14,513 nt of DNA. It comes from Spirochaetia bacterium (lineage in GTDB: Bacteria; Spirochaetota; Leptospiria; Leptospirales; Leptonemataceae). Below, one piece after another: positions 1-7,184 of the stretch. Location: positions 1-14,513 of the forward strand of contig JAOUOA010000016.1 in assembly GCA_029880625.1 (NCBI GenBank), in the 5' to 3' direction. Within the stretch, counting starts at the first letter, position 1. Each line of letters starts with the position of its first letter. A model generated the notes under the pieces. That model was not told the DNA's origin. It worked only from the letters and a program-made list of their open reading frames with translations, and ran no database searches. The translations under genes and the position numbers were made by a program.

Positions 1-327
1 CACAAATGTAAACCCAGACAACAGAATTACGGTCAGGTTAAAAAGATTGGATGCGTTTTCAAAAAATTTTGCAATCATATAAAATAGAAAAAGCAAACCG
101 CATAAAAAAAGGGCAAGAAACGGCGTGATTAAAACTGCTTCATTTATTCGGAATCGAGTGTTGTACGTCCAGATGCCGATTGATGAAAACAGAAAAATTT
201 CAACGGTCGTTACGATTCCAATTATTAAGAAAATCTGTTTTAATGAAAGTTCATGCCCTGCCAGCCTGTAAGGCGGCTTTTTTAACTTTAAGATTAATGT
301 GTCCAGAAAAAACTGTTTCAGTTTCAT
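1..327 (-). CDS. Polytopic membrane protein, N-terminal part (runs off the window)
   Basis: The minus-strand frame opens with ATG at 327 and stays open for 109 codons to the window edge, so the C-terminus is missing. The start is secure: GGGGAGGAAT lies 3 nt before the ATG. The protein begins with a basic cytoplasmic segment (MKLKQFFLDTLILKLKKPP, residues 1-19), followed by apparent membrane segments at about residues 30-50, 64-85 and from about 95 on. It is the next gene after creC on the same strand, 290 nt away. In enterobacteria creD occupies that place, but this N-terminus does not look like CreD, which I remember as beginning with a membrane helix and a long periplasmic domain. A Yip1-like or other small multi-spanning family is possible. 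I do not recognise the family. Nothing in the visible part gives a catalytic function. Confidence 0.72.
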   Translation of the reverse strand, partial: MKLKQFFLDTLILKLKKPPYRLAGHELSLKQIFLIIGIVTTVEIFLFSSIGIWTYNTRFRINEAVLITPFLALFLCGLLFLFYMIAKFFENASNLFNLTVILLSGFTFV

Positions 328-617
328 TGTATTCCTCCCCAGCGGATCCGCCGTTTATGCTTTACAGAATGGGGCTGAATTTTGAAGGAAAAATGAAGTG
401 AATGTGAAGTTTTGAAAAAATTAAAAAAAATTATAAAAATGAAGTACCGTCCGGATTTACACCAAATGGCTGGCAGCGGAATTTCTATACTCCTCTGCAA
501 AGCCTGTCATGTGGAAAATTCCTCCAGGATCCATCTAGTTCTCAGGATCTAAACTGAATGATGTATGAATCAGAAACGGATATTTCTCAGCCATCATTTC
601 GTGATGAATATGAAATC
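328..617. other. Intergenic region between creC and the membrane protein gene
   Basis: No convincing gene is seen here. It holds an A/T-rich block (about 411-440 on the plus strand) with a perfect minus-strand TATAAT at 435-430 but no matching -35 box. Downstream of that is a direct repeat TTCAC-A-TTCAC (408-398, minus). A 46-codon minus-strand frame (597-457) is interrupted by a single TAG at 537-535 and ends at TAA 459-457; it may be a gene remnant or chance. The strong ribosome binding site of the membrane protein gene closes the region. Confidence 0.5.
430..435 (-). promoter_or_regulatory. Candidate -10 box (TATAAT) for the membrane protein gene
   Basis: A perfect TATAAT reads on the minus strand about 100 nt upstream of the ATG at 327. 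No hexamer resembling TTGACA lies 16-18 nt further upstream, so if it is used it would depend on an activator. It sits in a T-rich tract where such matches arise easily. Confidence 0.3.
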
Positions 618-2047
618 TCAAATTTGTTCTGAGCAAGGAAACAAAAGAGTGCATCGTACGCCGTCTTTCGTATTTTCAATCTGGATGCTTCCTCCGTGAA
701 GATCTGCAACTTTTTTAACAAAAGGAAGGCCGAGTCCGCTGCTTCGTTTTTTGCTTCCGGGTCTGGGAAGGGAGAAAAACTTGTCGTAGACTTTTTCCAA
801 AGCATAATCGGGAATCTTCGGACCTGTATTTGAAACGACAAATTGAATTTTGCCATTGTTTATTAGAAGAGTCGTTTGAATGCTTCCCTCTTCCGGAGTA
901 AATTCAGATGCATTTCGCAGAAGGTTTTCCACAGCCTGGCGGATTAAAAATTTTTCTCCGGAGAAATGGATTCCATCCAGGATCTCTGTCTGAAAAGAAA
1001 TTTTTTCTTTAAATTCTGAACGGAATGTTTCTGAGGAATTTCTGCAGACTTCGCTTAAGTCAAAATTTTCTTTTTCTTCAGGTTCGCTTCTGTTTTCAAG
1101 GGATGAAAGAAGAAGCATACGGTCAGTCAGTTCTGAAATGCGCTCAATTCCCTTCTGTATGTTTGTCTGGAGTTTTTCTCTCTGGATATCGCTTACGCCT
1201 TCTTCAAGAAGTTCAGAAGCTGCCCGAATGGAAGAGAGCGGACTTTTAATTTCATGAGTCAGTGTTTGGATATAGTCCTCCACATATTTTTTCCCTTCCA
1301 GCTCTTCGTGCATACTGCTGAGGGATTTTCCCAGGATACTGATTTCCGAATGGCCGAGGCGGGGCAGGGATGTTTTTTTTCTTCTGCGGAGATTTTCTGC
1401 ATATCCTGTAAGAGCTGTAATGGGACGGGTAAACCAGAATGTGATTAAAAAACCGGCAAAGATAAGCATGACAAGAACAAGTCCTGACATTTTTGCAACT
1501 TCCGATTTTGCATTTTCCATAAAGGGCTTAATGCTGTTTTTGGGTTTTACAACCGTTACAGCTCCGATAATTCTATCTTCGAAATAGATCGGGGCTGCAA
1601 TATAAAAAGAGCTGGTTTCCGGATCATTTCTAATGATTCGTGTTGATCTGGCTCCGTATTTTCCTCTGAGCGTAAGGTAGACATCATTCCATTTTGAAAA
1701 GTCTTTTCCTTCGTCTCTTCCTGCAGAATCGTAAATGACAATTCCCTTTTGATTGACCACGTAGATATCAATGTTCATTCTTCTTTTTTCTTCTGAAAAA
1801 ATTCTAGAGGAGAATTCTTTATTTCTTGCAATGCCTAAGACGCTTTTAATTCTTTCTGCATTTAACCTGTCACTTTTAAGATCAGATTCAATGAGCGATG
1901 CAAGGATTACAGCGGTATCGTTTAAAGTTTCTTCAACGGACGAAAGAAAGTGAGGCCTTGCATGATTGACAATATAATTTACAAGGTATACGACTGAAAT
2001 CGTATTTAGAAAAAAAAAGCGAGAAAAAGTCTTGTTCGTATTTTCAT
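618..2047 (-). CDS. creC: Sensor histidine kinase CreC, with an apparent -1 frameshift near the start
   Basis: Membrane sensor kinase partner of CreB; CreBC responds to carbon and energy state in enterobacteria. Numbering here is for the frame-corrected 476-residue protein. TM1 is at about 8-27. A periplasmic sensor domain follows (about 28-185) with the CreC hallmark WNDVYLTLRGKYGARST. TM2 is at about 187-206, then a HAMP-like linker, the H-box LTHEIKSPLSSIRAA with phospho-acceptor His265, an N-box (ENLLRNASEFTPE) and a G2 box (SSGLGLPFV). The G1 box reads NTGPK rather than DxGxG. The expected start is ATG 2047, which overlaps the creB stop as ATGA and has AAGGA 6 nt upstream. In the given sequence that frame ends after 13 codons at TAA, because the A run at 2010-2018 has 9 bases; 10 would join it to the kinase frame. 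The kinase frame otherwise opens only from a TTG at 2099 inside creB with no ribosome binding site. The match to CreC is strong, while the state of the allele is uncertain. Confidence 0.88.
2010..2018. repeat. A9 homopolymer at the creC frameshift
   Basis: Nine consecutive A on the plus strand (nine T in the creC coding strand) lie at codons 10-13 of creC. With nine bases, the properly initiated creC frame terminates immediately afterwards; with ten (or seven) it continues into the full kinase. Such tracts are prone to replication slippage, transcriptional slippage and sequencing errors. Confidence 0.9.
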
Positions 2048-2724
2048 AGCATTTCCTTGAGCGAATAGCCCTGGCCTCTGTGTGTAACAATGGGATCAAG
2101 ATCCGGCCGAATTTCTTTCAGTTTATTGCGGATATTTTTAATATGAGTATCCACAGTCCTGTCATAACTTTCTTCAGGGGTATCCCATACCATGTCCATA
2201 ATTTTTTCTCTGCTGAAAATCCATCCCGGCCTTTGAGCGAGCAGCTTCAGAATTTTATACTCATATCGTGCCAGTGAAAGAGGTTTTCCAGAAAAACGAA
2301 TTTGCATTTTTTTTGAATCAACTGCAAATAGGCTTTCATCTGTGCTGCCTGCGCTTCGTTTCAGAACAGCGCGGACTCTTGCCGCAAGCTCTCTTGGACT
2401 GAAGGGCTTTAACACATAATCGTCAGCTCCCATTTCAAAACCTACGATTCTGTCGATTTCATCGCTACGGGCGGTTAAAAAGATTACAGGCACATTCAGG
2501 GTTTTACGAATTTGCCGGAGAAGATCGAAGCCGTTCATATCCGGAAGTCCCACATCGAGAACCATCAGGTCCACAGCCTGGTCAGAAAGGATTTCTTTTG
2601 CAGATGAAGCTGAATCGGCAGTCTGTACAGAATACCCTTCTTTTTCCAGAGCAATTTTAACTGTATCGGAAATGTCTTTTTCGTCATCAACGACAAGAAT
2701 GGATTTTAAATTTGGATGATCCAT
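2044..2724 (-). CDS. creB: Response regulator CreB (OmpR/PhoB family)
   Basis: DNA-binding response regulator of the CreBC two-component system, 226 residues, the usual length for the family. The receiver domain covers about 6-120, with acidic pocket Asp13/Asp14, phospho-acceptor Asp57 (LMVLDVGLPD), Thr84 and Lys106 (YVLKPFSP). The winged-helix DNA-binding domain covers about 130-226 and ends RTVDTHIKNIRNKLKEI...THRGQGYSL, typical of OmpR-type regulators. creC follows with a 4-nt ATGA overlap, so the two are translationally coupled. The gene begins 68 nt after the carboxylase stop and may be partly read through from it. No Shine-Dalgarno sequence precedes the ATG. Instead the start codon lies inside a perfect 12-bp inverted repeat (2715-2743). 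The CreB assignment rests on the linked CreC; the regulator alone could be any OmpR-type protein. Confidence 0.9.
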   Translation of the reverse strand: MDHPNLKSILVVDDEKDISDTVKIALEKEGYSVQTADSASSAKEILSDQAVDLMVLDVGLPDMNGFDLLRQIRKTLNVPVIFLTARSDEIDRIVGFEMGADDYVLKPFSPRELAARVRAVLKRSAGSTDESLFAVDSKKMQIRFSGKPLSLARYEYKILKLLAQRPGWIFSREKIMDMVWDTPEESYDRTVDTHIKNIRNKLKEIRPDLDPIVTHRGQGYSLKEML

Positions 2725-2743
2725 TTATTTAAAATGGATCATC
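2715..2743. repeat. Perfect 12-bp inverted repeat over the creB start codon
   Basis: Arms GATGATCCATTT (2715-2726) and AAATGGATCATC (2732-2743) are separated by 5 nt. In the creB mRNA the AUG (2724-2722) falls within the downstream arm and would be base-paired. The element could be a translation-blocking hairpin or a dyad operator for autoregulation. It has no T tract placed to act as a terminator of the upstream carboxylase transcript. Confidence 0.85.
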
Positions 2744-2792
2744 AATCTTTGCAAGTCAAACAGAAAAGCAGTTTACAGATTGAAATCCAAGA

Positions 2793-5642
2793 TCAGACAG
2801 AAAAATTTTTCATCAAATCTTTTGTATAATTCTGTTTTCTTTTCAGTTTTTCTTCAGGGGTTTCGATTTTTGAAGCTTCGTCGGGTTTTACTTTGAAAAG
2901 AGGCTGTCCCTTCCTTACGACTTCTCCTGCATTGCCGTCGAGGAGGACTTTTTCAATTGTCCCGGAAAACTCCGCATTTACCCTGTTAAACATTTTCATA
3001 ACTTCTACAATGTAGAGCGGCTGACCAATTTCAAAACGGCCGCCTTCAGAAACAAAAGGAGGCGAAGTAGGAGTTTCACGGCTGTAAAACATGCCTCCCA
3101 TCAGAGCTACAATTTCGTCGGATGAAGCAACAGGAGGAGGAGCAAGCGCTTTTATGAAATCTTTTTGTTTTTCTGCATCTTTAAATTCATCGGGTACAAT
3201 CGGTTGAAGGTCATCGCCGACGCTGAATTTCAGAATTCCTGATTTTTCACCGATGAGTGGAATCAGATCCAGAAGGTTCATCCCCAGCTGCCAGCCCTTA
3301 TGAGCGGCGATAATGCTGTCTTTCATTGATGCATCAATTCCGGAAGGGAGCTTTCCGTTCAGCAGGGATTCGTTGGTCTTTAAAAAAACATCTGACTGGT
3401 TCTCTTTATGTGCGGCGACGGAATCATGGAAAGGCTTTTCTGAATCAATCTCTGTCGTTTTTTCAAGGTCGTTGTAGAATTCCAGAGCTTTTTTCAAAAG
3501 CATGCAGTCGTGATCCCAGATCTGACTTGCAGGAGCTGCCCAGCTTCTTTCTTCCATCTGCAGAAAATGGTAGAGATCTTTCAATACCTGTACGGGATTT
3601 CGTTTCCATAGAACTTTACCATTCTGAATTTCAAAGGAACGTTTGTGATTTAATACCAGCCATCCTGCTGTAAGATGCGGCTGAGCTAGAAGATATTCCA
3701 TAGGACGGGTAATCAGGGTAATTTTCTGTGCTAGAACATCTTCTGCTGTTTCGTCCAGATTTTTATGGACAATTTTTTTTAAGGTATCCCAGGCGTGAGA
3801 GATTTCAAGAGATTCAATTTCTTTTGAAAGGCTTCCTAAAACAGTCAGGTAAGGAATTACAAATTTTGTATCTGGTTTCATCATGGGATGAAGACCGATA
3901 ATAAAATTTAAAAGACCGTAATGAAAATATAGATTGGTGCTGAGATCGGCACCGCGAAGCTCTGTCTGTCGGATAATATTGGAAAGACGTGAAAGATTTT
4001 CGCTTCGGCCATGACCATAGGTTACAATTAGAGCAATATTGGAATCGTATGCGCCTGCAAGATGATATTTAATAAATAGTCCCGTATCGGGGTTTCGATT
4101 GCAGATGCCCTGATCATCGCGGATTTCATGTTCCACCGGCGGCGACCAGTGTTCGATAATTCCGCCTGCATGGGGCTGGAGAGCGTCGTTTGTAGCATTC
4201 AGACGGACTTCGGCTCCGGAACGGTTATTTGGAATTCTTCTGGGACGAGGAAGACGAGAGCCGTGAATTGCAATGAGAACCATTGCCTCTACAAGCGATT
4301 CTACAATAAAAAAATCATTTGTATTTTCAGGATTTTCAAACAGAAGGGAATAGACCATTTCTGTAACTCTGTGTTCTACCTGAATCCGTGTATTCATTTC
4401 CATGAAGTAGAATGATGTTCCCGAAACAATGCATTCAAAAGTCGATGCAGAATTGAGCTTGACGCCTTTCCCGAAGCTTTCCGCCTGCTCTTCCATCTTT
4501 CGAAGTACAGCTTTATCTTCTTCAAGCACCTTTACGATTTTATCATGGCCGTCGCGTTTGGCCTGTTCAATTTCATGATCAAACAGTTCGTCGGTGATGG
4601 AAATTTCAAGAAGTTTCTGTTCGTGCATCTGGAGACTGCAGTCTCTTCCGCCGAGAGCCACGCACCATTCGCCGTTGCCGATCAGCTGGATTTCATTATG
4701 GCGGGTAAACTCAATATTAATTTCCATGAGGAAGTTTCTGTTGTCGGCTTCACCCATCGCTTTTGATTCTGAGAGAATCTGAGTTACGGCGTCATTTACT
4801 TCCGCTGCAGAAGAGATAATTCTCTGGCCTTTTCCCCCGCCGCCTCCGATATATTTAAGGCGAAATCTTGAACCGGGGTTCTCTTTGAACAGAACTTCCA
4901 TTCTGGCGGTGGCTTCCTGTTTCAGTTCATCGAGGGTGATCAGCCCTTTTCCTGCAGAATACCCGGCCTGGAGGATCTGCTCTGCGTAAACTTCAAGGTC
5001 GTCTGAAGGTTCTGCGTTGAGAGAATTCTCTTTTACAATTTTTTCAAGACCTGCTTTGTCTTTCGCTTTGGAAAGAAGCGTTAATGCGCTGATATTGTCA
5101 ATGCCCGGAGTTACAGAAACGCCGAGTTCACGCGCGAGTTTTTTTGCACTGTCTTTTGCTCCCGCGCCCCTGTGAACGAAGGAAGCAGGGCCGATAAAAC
5201 CCACACCTGCATTTTCTATAGCTTCAACAAATTCAGCATCTTCAGCCATGAAACCATAACCTGCAAAAATGTGCGTGTATTCGTAATCTTTTGCAATATC
5301 AATAATCTGCTGGATTCTTTCTTTTCGTTCTTCGCCGGAGGCTCCGGTATAATCGGGAACTCTATGGATCCTATCCTGATCTTTGATGAGTCTGAGTTCA
5401 GGAGCAAGCGTGTGAGGATAGGTTACAGAATCTTTTTCTGAAAGCAGAATCCCGTATGCGGCTCCGATATCGTAGAAAACATCCATGGCTTCCTTTCTGA
5501 TGGGTCCGCGGCAGACGATAAGGATTTTAGCATGAGAACAGGAGAACCCTCCCACCCATTCTGAATCAGAAAGTCTGTATTTATCACGTCTTTTACTTGA
5601 ATCGGATCTGAATTTTTTACTGGGAGGTGGAAAATTAGTCAT
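2793..5642 (-). CDS. Biotin carboxylase-biotinyl carrier fusion protein, atypical
   Basis: Biotin-dependent carboxylase component of 949 residues. A biotin carboxylase N-domain (about 37-160, starting KILIVCRGPIRKEA, divergent from the usual ANRGEIA) is followed by an ATP-grasp domain (about 165-470). This holds the glycine loop IGGGGGKGQRI (265-275) and the active-site stretch EMNTRIQVEHRVTE (415-428), where most carboxylases have Pro instead of Arg425. Arg480 in EVRLNAT matches the conserved C-domain arginine. An extra segment of about 55 residues (about 205-262) precedes the glycine loop. Residues about 560-840 are of no recognised type. A biotinyl domain follows (about 845-920) with EVMKM, biotinylated at Lys883, then a charged tail. 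No carboxyltransferase domain is in the protein or next to it, so it presumably works with a partner encoded elsewhere (acetyl- or propionyl-CoA type). The gene has its own candidate promoter; no Shine-Dalgarno sequence precedes the ATG. The substrate is unknown. Confidence 0.88.
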   Translation of the reverse strand: MTNFPPPSKKFRSDSSKRRDKYRLSDSEWVGGFSCSHAKILIVCRGPIRKEAMDVFYDIGAAYGILLSEKDSVTYPHTLAPELRLIKDQDRIHRVPDYTGASGEERKERIQQIIDIAKDYEYTHIFAGYGFMAEDAEFVEAIENAGVGFIGPASFVHRGAGAKDSAKKLARELGVSVTPGIDNISALTLLSKAKDKAGLEKIVKENSLNAEPSDDLEVYAEQILQAGYSAGKGLITLDELKQEATARMEVLFKENPGSRFRLKYIGGGGGKGQRIISSAAEVNDAVTQILSESKAMGEADNRNFLMEINIEFTRHNEIQLIGNGEWCVALGGRDCSLQMHEQKLLEISITDELFDHEIEQAKRDGHDKIVKVLEEDKAVLRKMEEQAESFGKGVKLNSASTFECIVSGTSFYFMEMNTRIQVEHRVTEMVYSLLFENPENTNDFFIVESLVEAMVLIAIHGSRLPRPRRIPNNRSGAEVRLNATNDALQPHAGGIIEHWSPPVEHEIRDDQGICNRNPDTGLFIKYHLAGAYDSNIALIVTYGHGRSENLSRLSNIIRQTELRGADLSTNLYFHYGLLNFIIGLHPMMKPDTKFVIPYLTVLGSLSKEIESLEISHAWDTLKKIVHKNLDETAEDVLAQKITLITRPMEYLLAQPHLTAGWLVLNHKRSFEIQNGKVLWKRNPVQVLKDLYHFLQMEERSWAAPASQIWDHDCMLLKKALEFYNDLEKTTEIDSEKPFHDSVAAHKENQSDVFLKTNESLLNGKLPSGIDASMKDSIIAAHKGWQLGMNLLDLIPLIGEKSGILKFSVGDDLQPIVPDEFKDAEKQKDFIKALAPPPVASSDEIVALMGGMFYSRETPTSPPFVSEGGRFEIGQPLYIVEVMKMFNRVNAEFSGTIEKVLLDGNAGEVVRKGQPLFKVKPDEASKIETPEEKLKRKQNYTKDLMKNFSV

Positions 5643-5679
5643 GAATATTGTTCACTCATTTTTTCAATTTAGTTTTGAG

Positions 5680-5714
5680 GGCAGAAATAAGTGCTGAGCA
5701 TCCTACTTTCTGCC
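5680..5714 (-). promoter_or_regulatory. Hairpin at the predicted 5' end of the carboxylase mRNA
   Basis: On the minus strand GGCAGAAA (5714-5707) pairs perfectly with TTTCTGCC (5687-5680). Inside, TGCT and AGCA form a smaller nested stem around one base. The first base of the outer arm is about 7 nt past the candidate -10 box, so the transcript would begin with this stem. No U tract follows, so it is not a simple terminator. It could stabilise the 5' end or be a dyad operator over the start point. Confidence 0.55.
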
Positions 5715-5720
5715 ACATTT

Positions 5721-5750
5721 CTGATAAATTTCAACCGCATACTGTGTCAA
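5721..5750 (-). promoter_or_regulatory. Candidate sigma-70-type promoter of the carboxylase gene
   Basis: A perfect -35 box TTGACA lies at 5750-5745, then 18 nt, then TATCAG at 5726-5721 (4 of 6 matches to TATAAT). It lies 79-108 nt upstream of the carboxylase ATG, in the gap after the GT9 gene. The predicted start point is near 5714. Confidence 0.5.
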
Positions 5751-5789
5751 TTTCTTTTCATTTTCGGAAAACTTCTATTGTGCTCTGCG

Positions 5790-6908
5790 TCATTTTCGTT
5801 TTTTTCCGCTGTCTTTCTTCATGGCTTGTTTGAAAACCCACATACAGTCAGAAAATTCGTTCATAACATCTGTGGGTTTGATTTCACGCATACAGTCAAA
5901 ATGTCTTTGCGGGCATTCTGGTCGCCCGATATGGGAGCATGGTCTGCACGCTATGCTTTTTTCAAGAATCCTGCTTCTGGGATTCAGCGGGAAAAAACCA
6001 AGTTCGCGTACAGTGGAACCGAAGATTGCGATCTGAAACCTCTGGAATGCAGAAGCTACATGCATGAGAGCGGAATCGTTGCTGATAAATAAAGAACAAT
6101 GAGAAATAATAGAAGCTGTTTCCATAAGACTTAGTTTTCCTGCAAGATTGACTGTGAAATTTTCTTTGGGATCTGCAATTTTACAGATTTCATTGACGGT
6201 TTGGACTTCATCGGGCCCTCCGACAAAAACTGTTTTTAATTTATATTTTTTGTAGAGAAGAGCAGCCAGTTCCCCGTAATATTCTGCAGGCCATCTTTTG
6301 GTAAAATGCTTTGCACCGGGGGCTACAGCGAGTCTGAGGCTTTTTCCTGCAAATTTTTTCCAGAATAAATCTGCATTTTTTAAATCCTGGCTCAAAGGAA
6401 AGAGTTCCAGTTTTATTTGCTCAAAATTTCCTGACGTTTCTGAAAATCCGCAAGTTCTCAGGTATTTTTCTACAACAGAGAACGTTCTGTTTGATCCGGA
6501 GTTTCCCCGGTTTCTAAAAAAATTGATTTTGGCTTTTACAAGAAGAAATCGTTTTAGATAATATTTTTTAATTCGTCTTATTTCATCTGAATTGAGCAAG
6601 AAGGTCAGATACCGGCTTCGAAGACTCCCATGAAGATCAAAGACTGCATGGTATTTTTCTTCTTCTAAATTATGCTTCAGCATGCGAAGACCTGAGAACC
6701 CTTTTTTGGTGTTAAAAGAAATGATTCTGTTAATGTACGGGTTGTTCTGCAGTATGATAGAATACTCTTCTCTTGTTAAAAAATGGATTTCTGAATTGGG
6801 AAAAATATTTTTTAAATATCGAAAAACAGGAGTGGTAAGGATGATATCACCGATGGAACTGAAACGAATGACTAGAATTTTTTTTCTGGATTCTGTTTCT
6901 TTCATCAT
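5790..6908 (-). CDS. Glycosyltransferase family 9 (heptosyltransferase-like)
   Basis: A 372-residue GT9 enzyme, expected to transfer a heptose-type sugar from an ADP-sugar to lipid A-core or a related glycolipid at the inner face of the cytoplasmic membrane. The N-terminal Rossmann domain opens with ILVIRFSSIGDIILTTPVFR (11-30), the family signature with its conserved Asp21; DLHGSLRS follows at 91-98. The donor-binding domain carries APGAKHFTKRWPAEYYGEL (196-214), GGPDE (230-234) and FISNDSALMHVA (274-285). A four-cysteine cluster lies near the C-terminus (Cys321, 324, 332, 339), as in heptosyltransferase II-like proteins. The length is normal for the family. Two adjacent ATG codons (6908, 6905) are possible starts, with no clear Shine-Dalgarno sequence. 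No other LPS gene is adjacent, so the acceptor cannot be inferred. It ends 147 nt before the carboxylase gene, which has its own promoter. Confidence 0.9.
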   Translation of the reverse strand: MMKETESRKKILVIRFSSIGDIILTTPVFRYLKNIFPNSEIHFLTREEYSIILQNNPYINRIISFNTKKGFSGLRMLKHNLEEEKYHAVFDLHGSLRSRYLTFLLNSDEIRRIKKYYLKRFLLVKAKINFFRNRGNSGSNRTFSVVEKYLRTCGFSETSGNFEQIKLELFPLSQDLKNADLFWKKFAGKSLRLAVAPGAKHFTKRWPAEYYGELAALLYKKYKLKTVFVGGPDEVQTVNEICKIADPKENFTVNLAGKLSLMETASIISHCSLFISNDSALMHVASAFQRFQIAIFGSTVRELGFFPLNPRSRILEKSIACRPCSHIGRPECPQRHFDCMREIKPTDVMNEFSDCMWVFKQAMKKDSGKKRK

Positions 6909-7073
6909 GGGTTCACAGGATGAAACGGGCTTCTGATGCCAATTCTTTTCTGCGAATGTTTCAATTTTTTAATTTTTTATTTCTGAATGGGTGCAGAAAA
7001 ATAGTGTGAATTCTCTATTTTTTAAAATATTTTCAATGATCTGTCTGTGTGCAGTATGTGCGCCCCCTCATAA

Positions 7074-7111
7074 AAAGTTTCGGTTTCCGGATCGGATTCG
7101 GCAGAAACTTT
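7074..7111. repeat. Inverted repeat, 8-bp arms
   Basis: AAAGTTTC (7074-7081) and GAAACTTT (7104-7111) are perfectly complementary. The 22-nt interior holds a small CCG-GAT-CGG stem. There is no T tract after it on the plus strand. Confidence 0.6.
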
Positions 7112-7116
7112 GGATA

Positions 7117-7136
7117 GCAGATTTTTAAAAATCTGC
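7117..7136. repeat. Perfect 20-bp palindrome
   Basis: GCAGATTTTT (7117-7126) is followed directly by its exact reverse complement (7127-7136), then by six A. On the plus strand the T tract needed for termination is absent. On the minus strand the T run comes before the stem, not after it. It fits an operator or a folded leader better than a terminator. Confidence 0.75.
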
Positions 7137-7184
7137 AAAAAACTTATTCTTGATTTCTATCCGTGTCTATGTGACTGTGTCTGT

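Noticed and set aside
1..327. creD
   Set aside because: Position fits, but the N-terminus is a basic cytoplasmic segment followed by closely spaced membrane helices, unlike CreD as I remember it.
587..856. Minus-strand 89-codon frame overlapping the end of creC
   Set aside because: It is the shadow of the creC kinase domain in another frame, with no ribosome binding site and no recognisable protein features.
618..2099. creC initiated from TTG 2099, giving 493 residues
   Set aside because: The first 26 or so residues are creB sequence read out of frame. There is no ribosome binding site, and a well-placed ATG exists at 2047. The frame is simply open by chance through the end of creB.
5639..5659. 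Six-codon leader peptide (MSEQYS) whose stop overlaps the carboxylase ATG
   Set aside because: No Shine-Dalgarno sequence and too short to distinguish from chance, so not listed as a gene.
7117..7136. Intrinsic terminator at the 20-bp palindrome
   Set aside because: On the plus strand it is followed by A, not T. On the minus strand the T run precedes the stem. There is also no gene just upstream that would need it.
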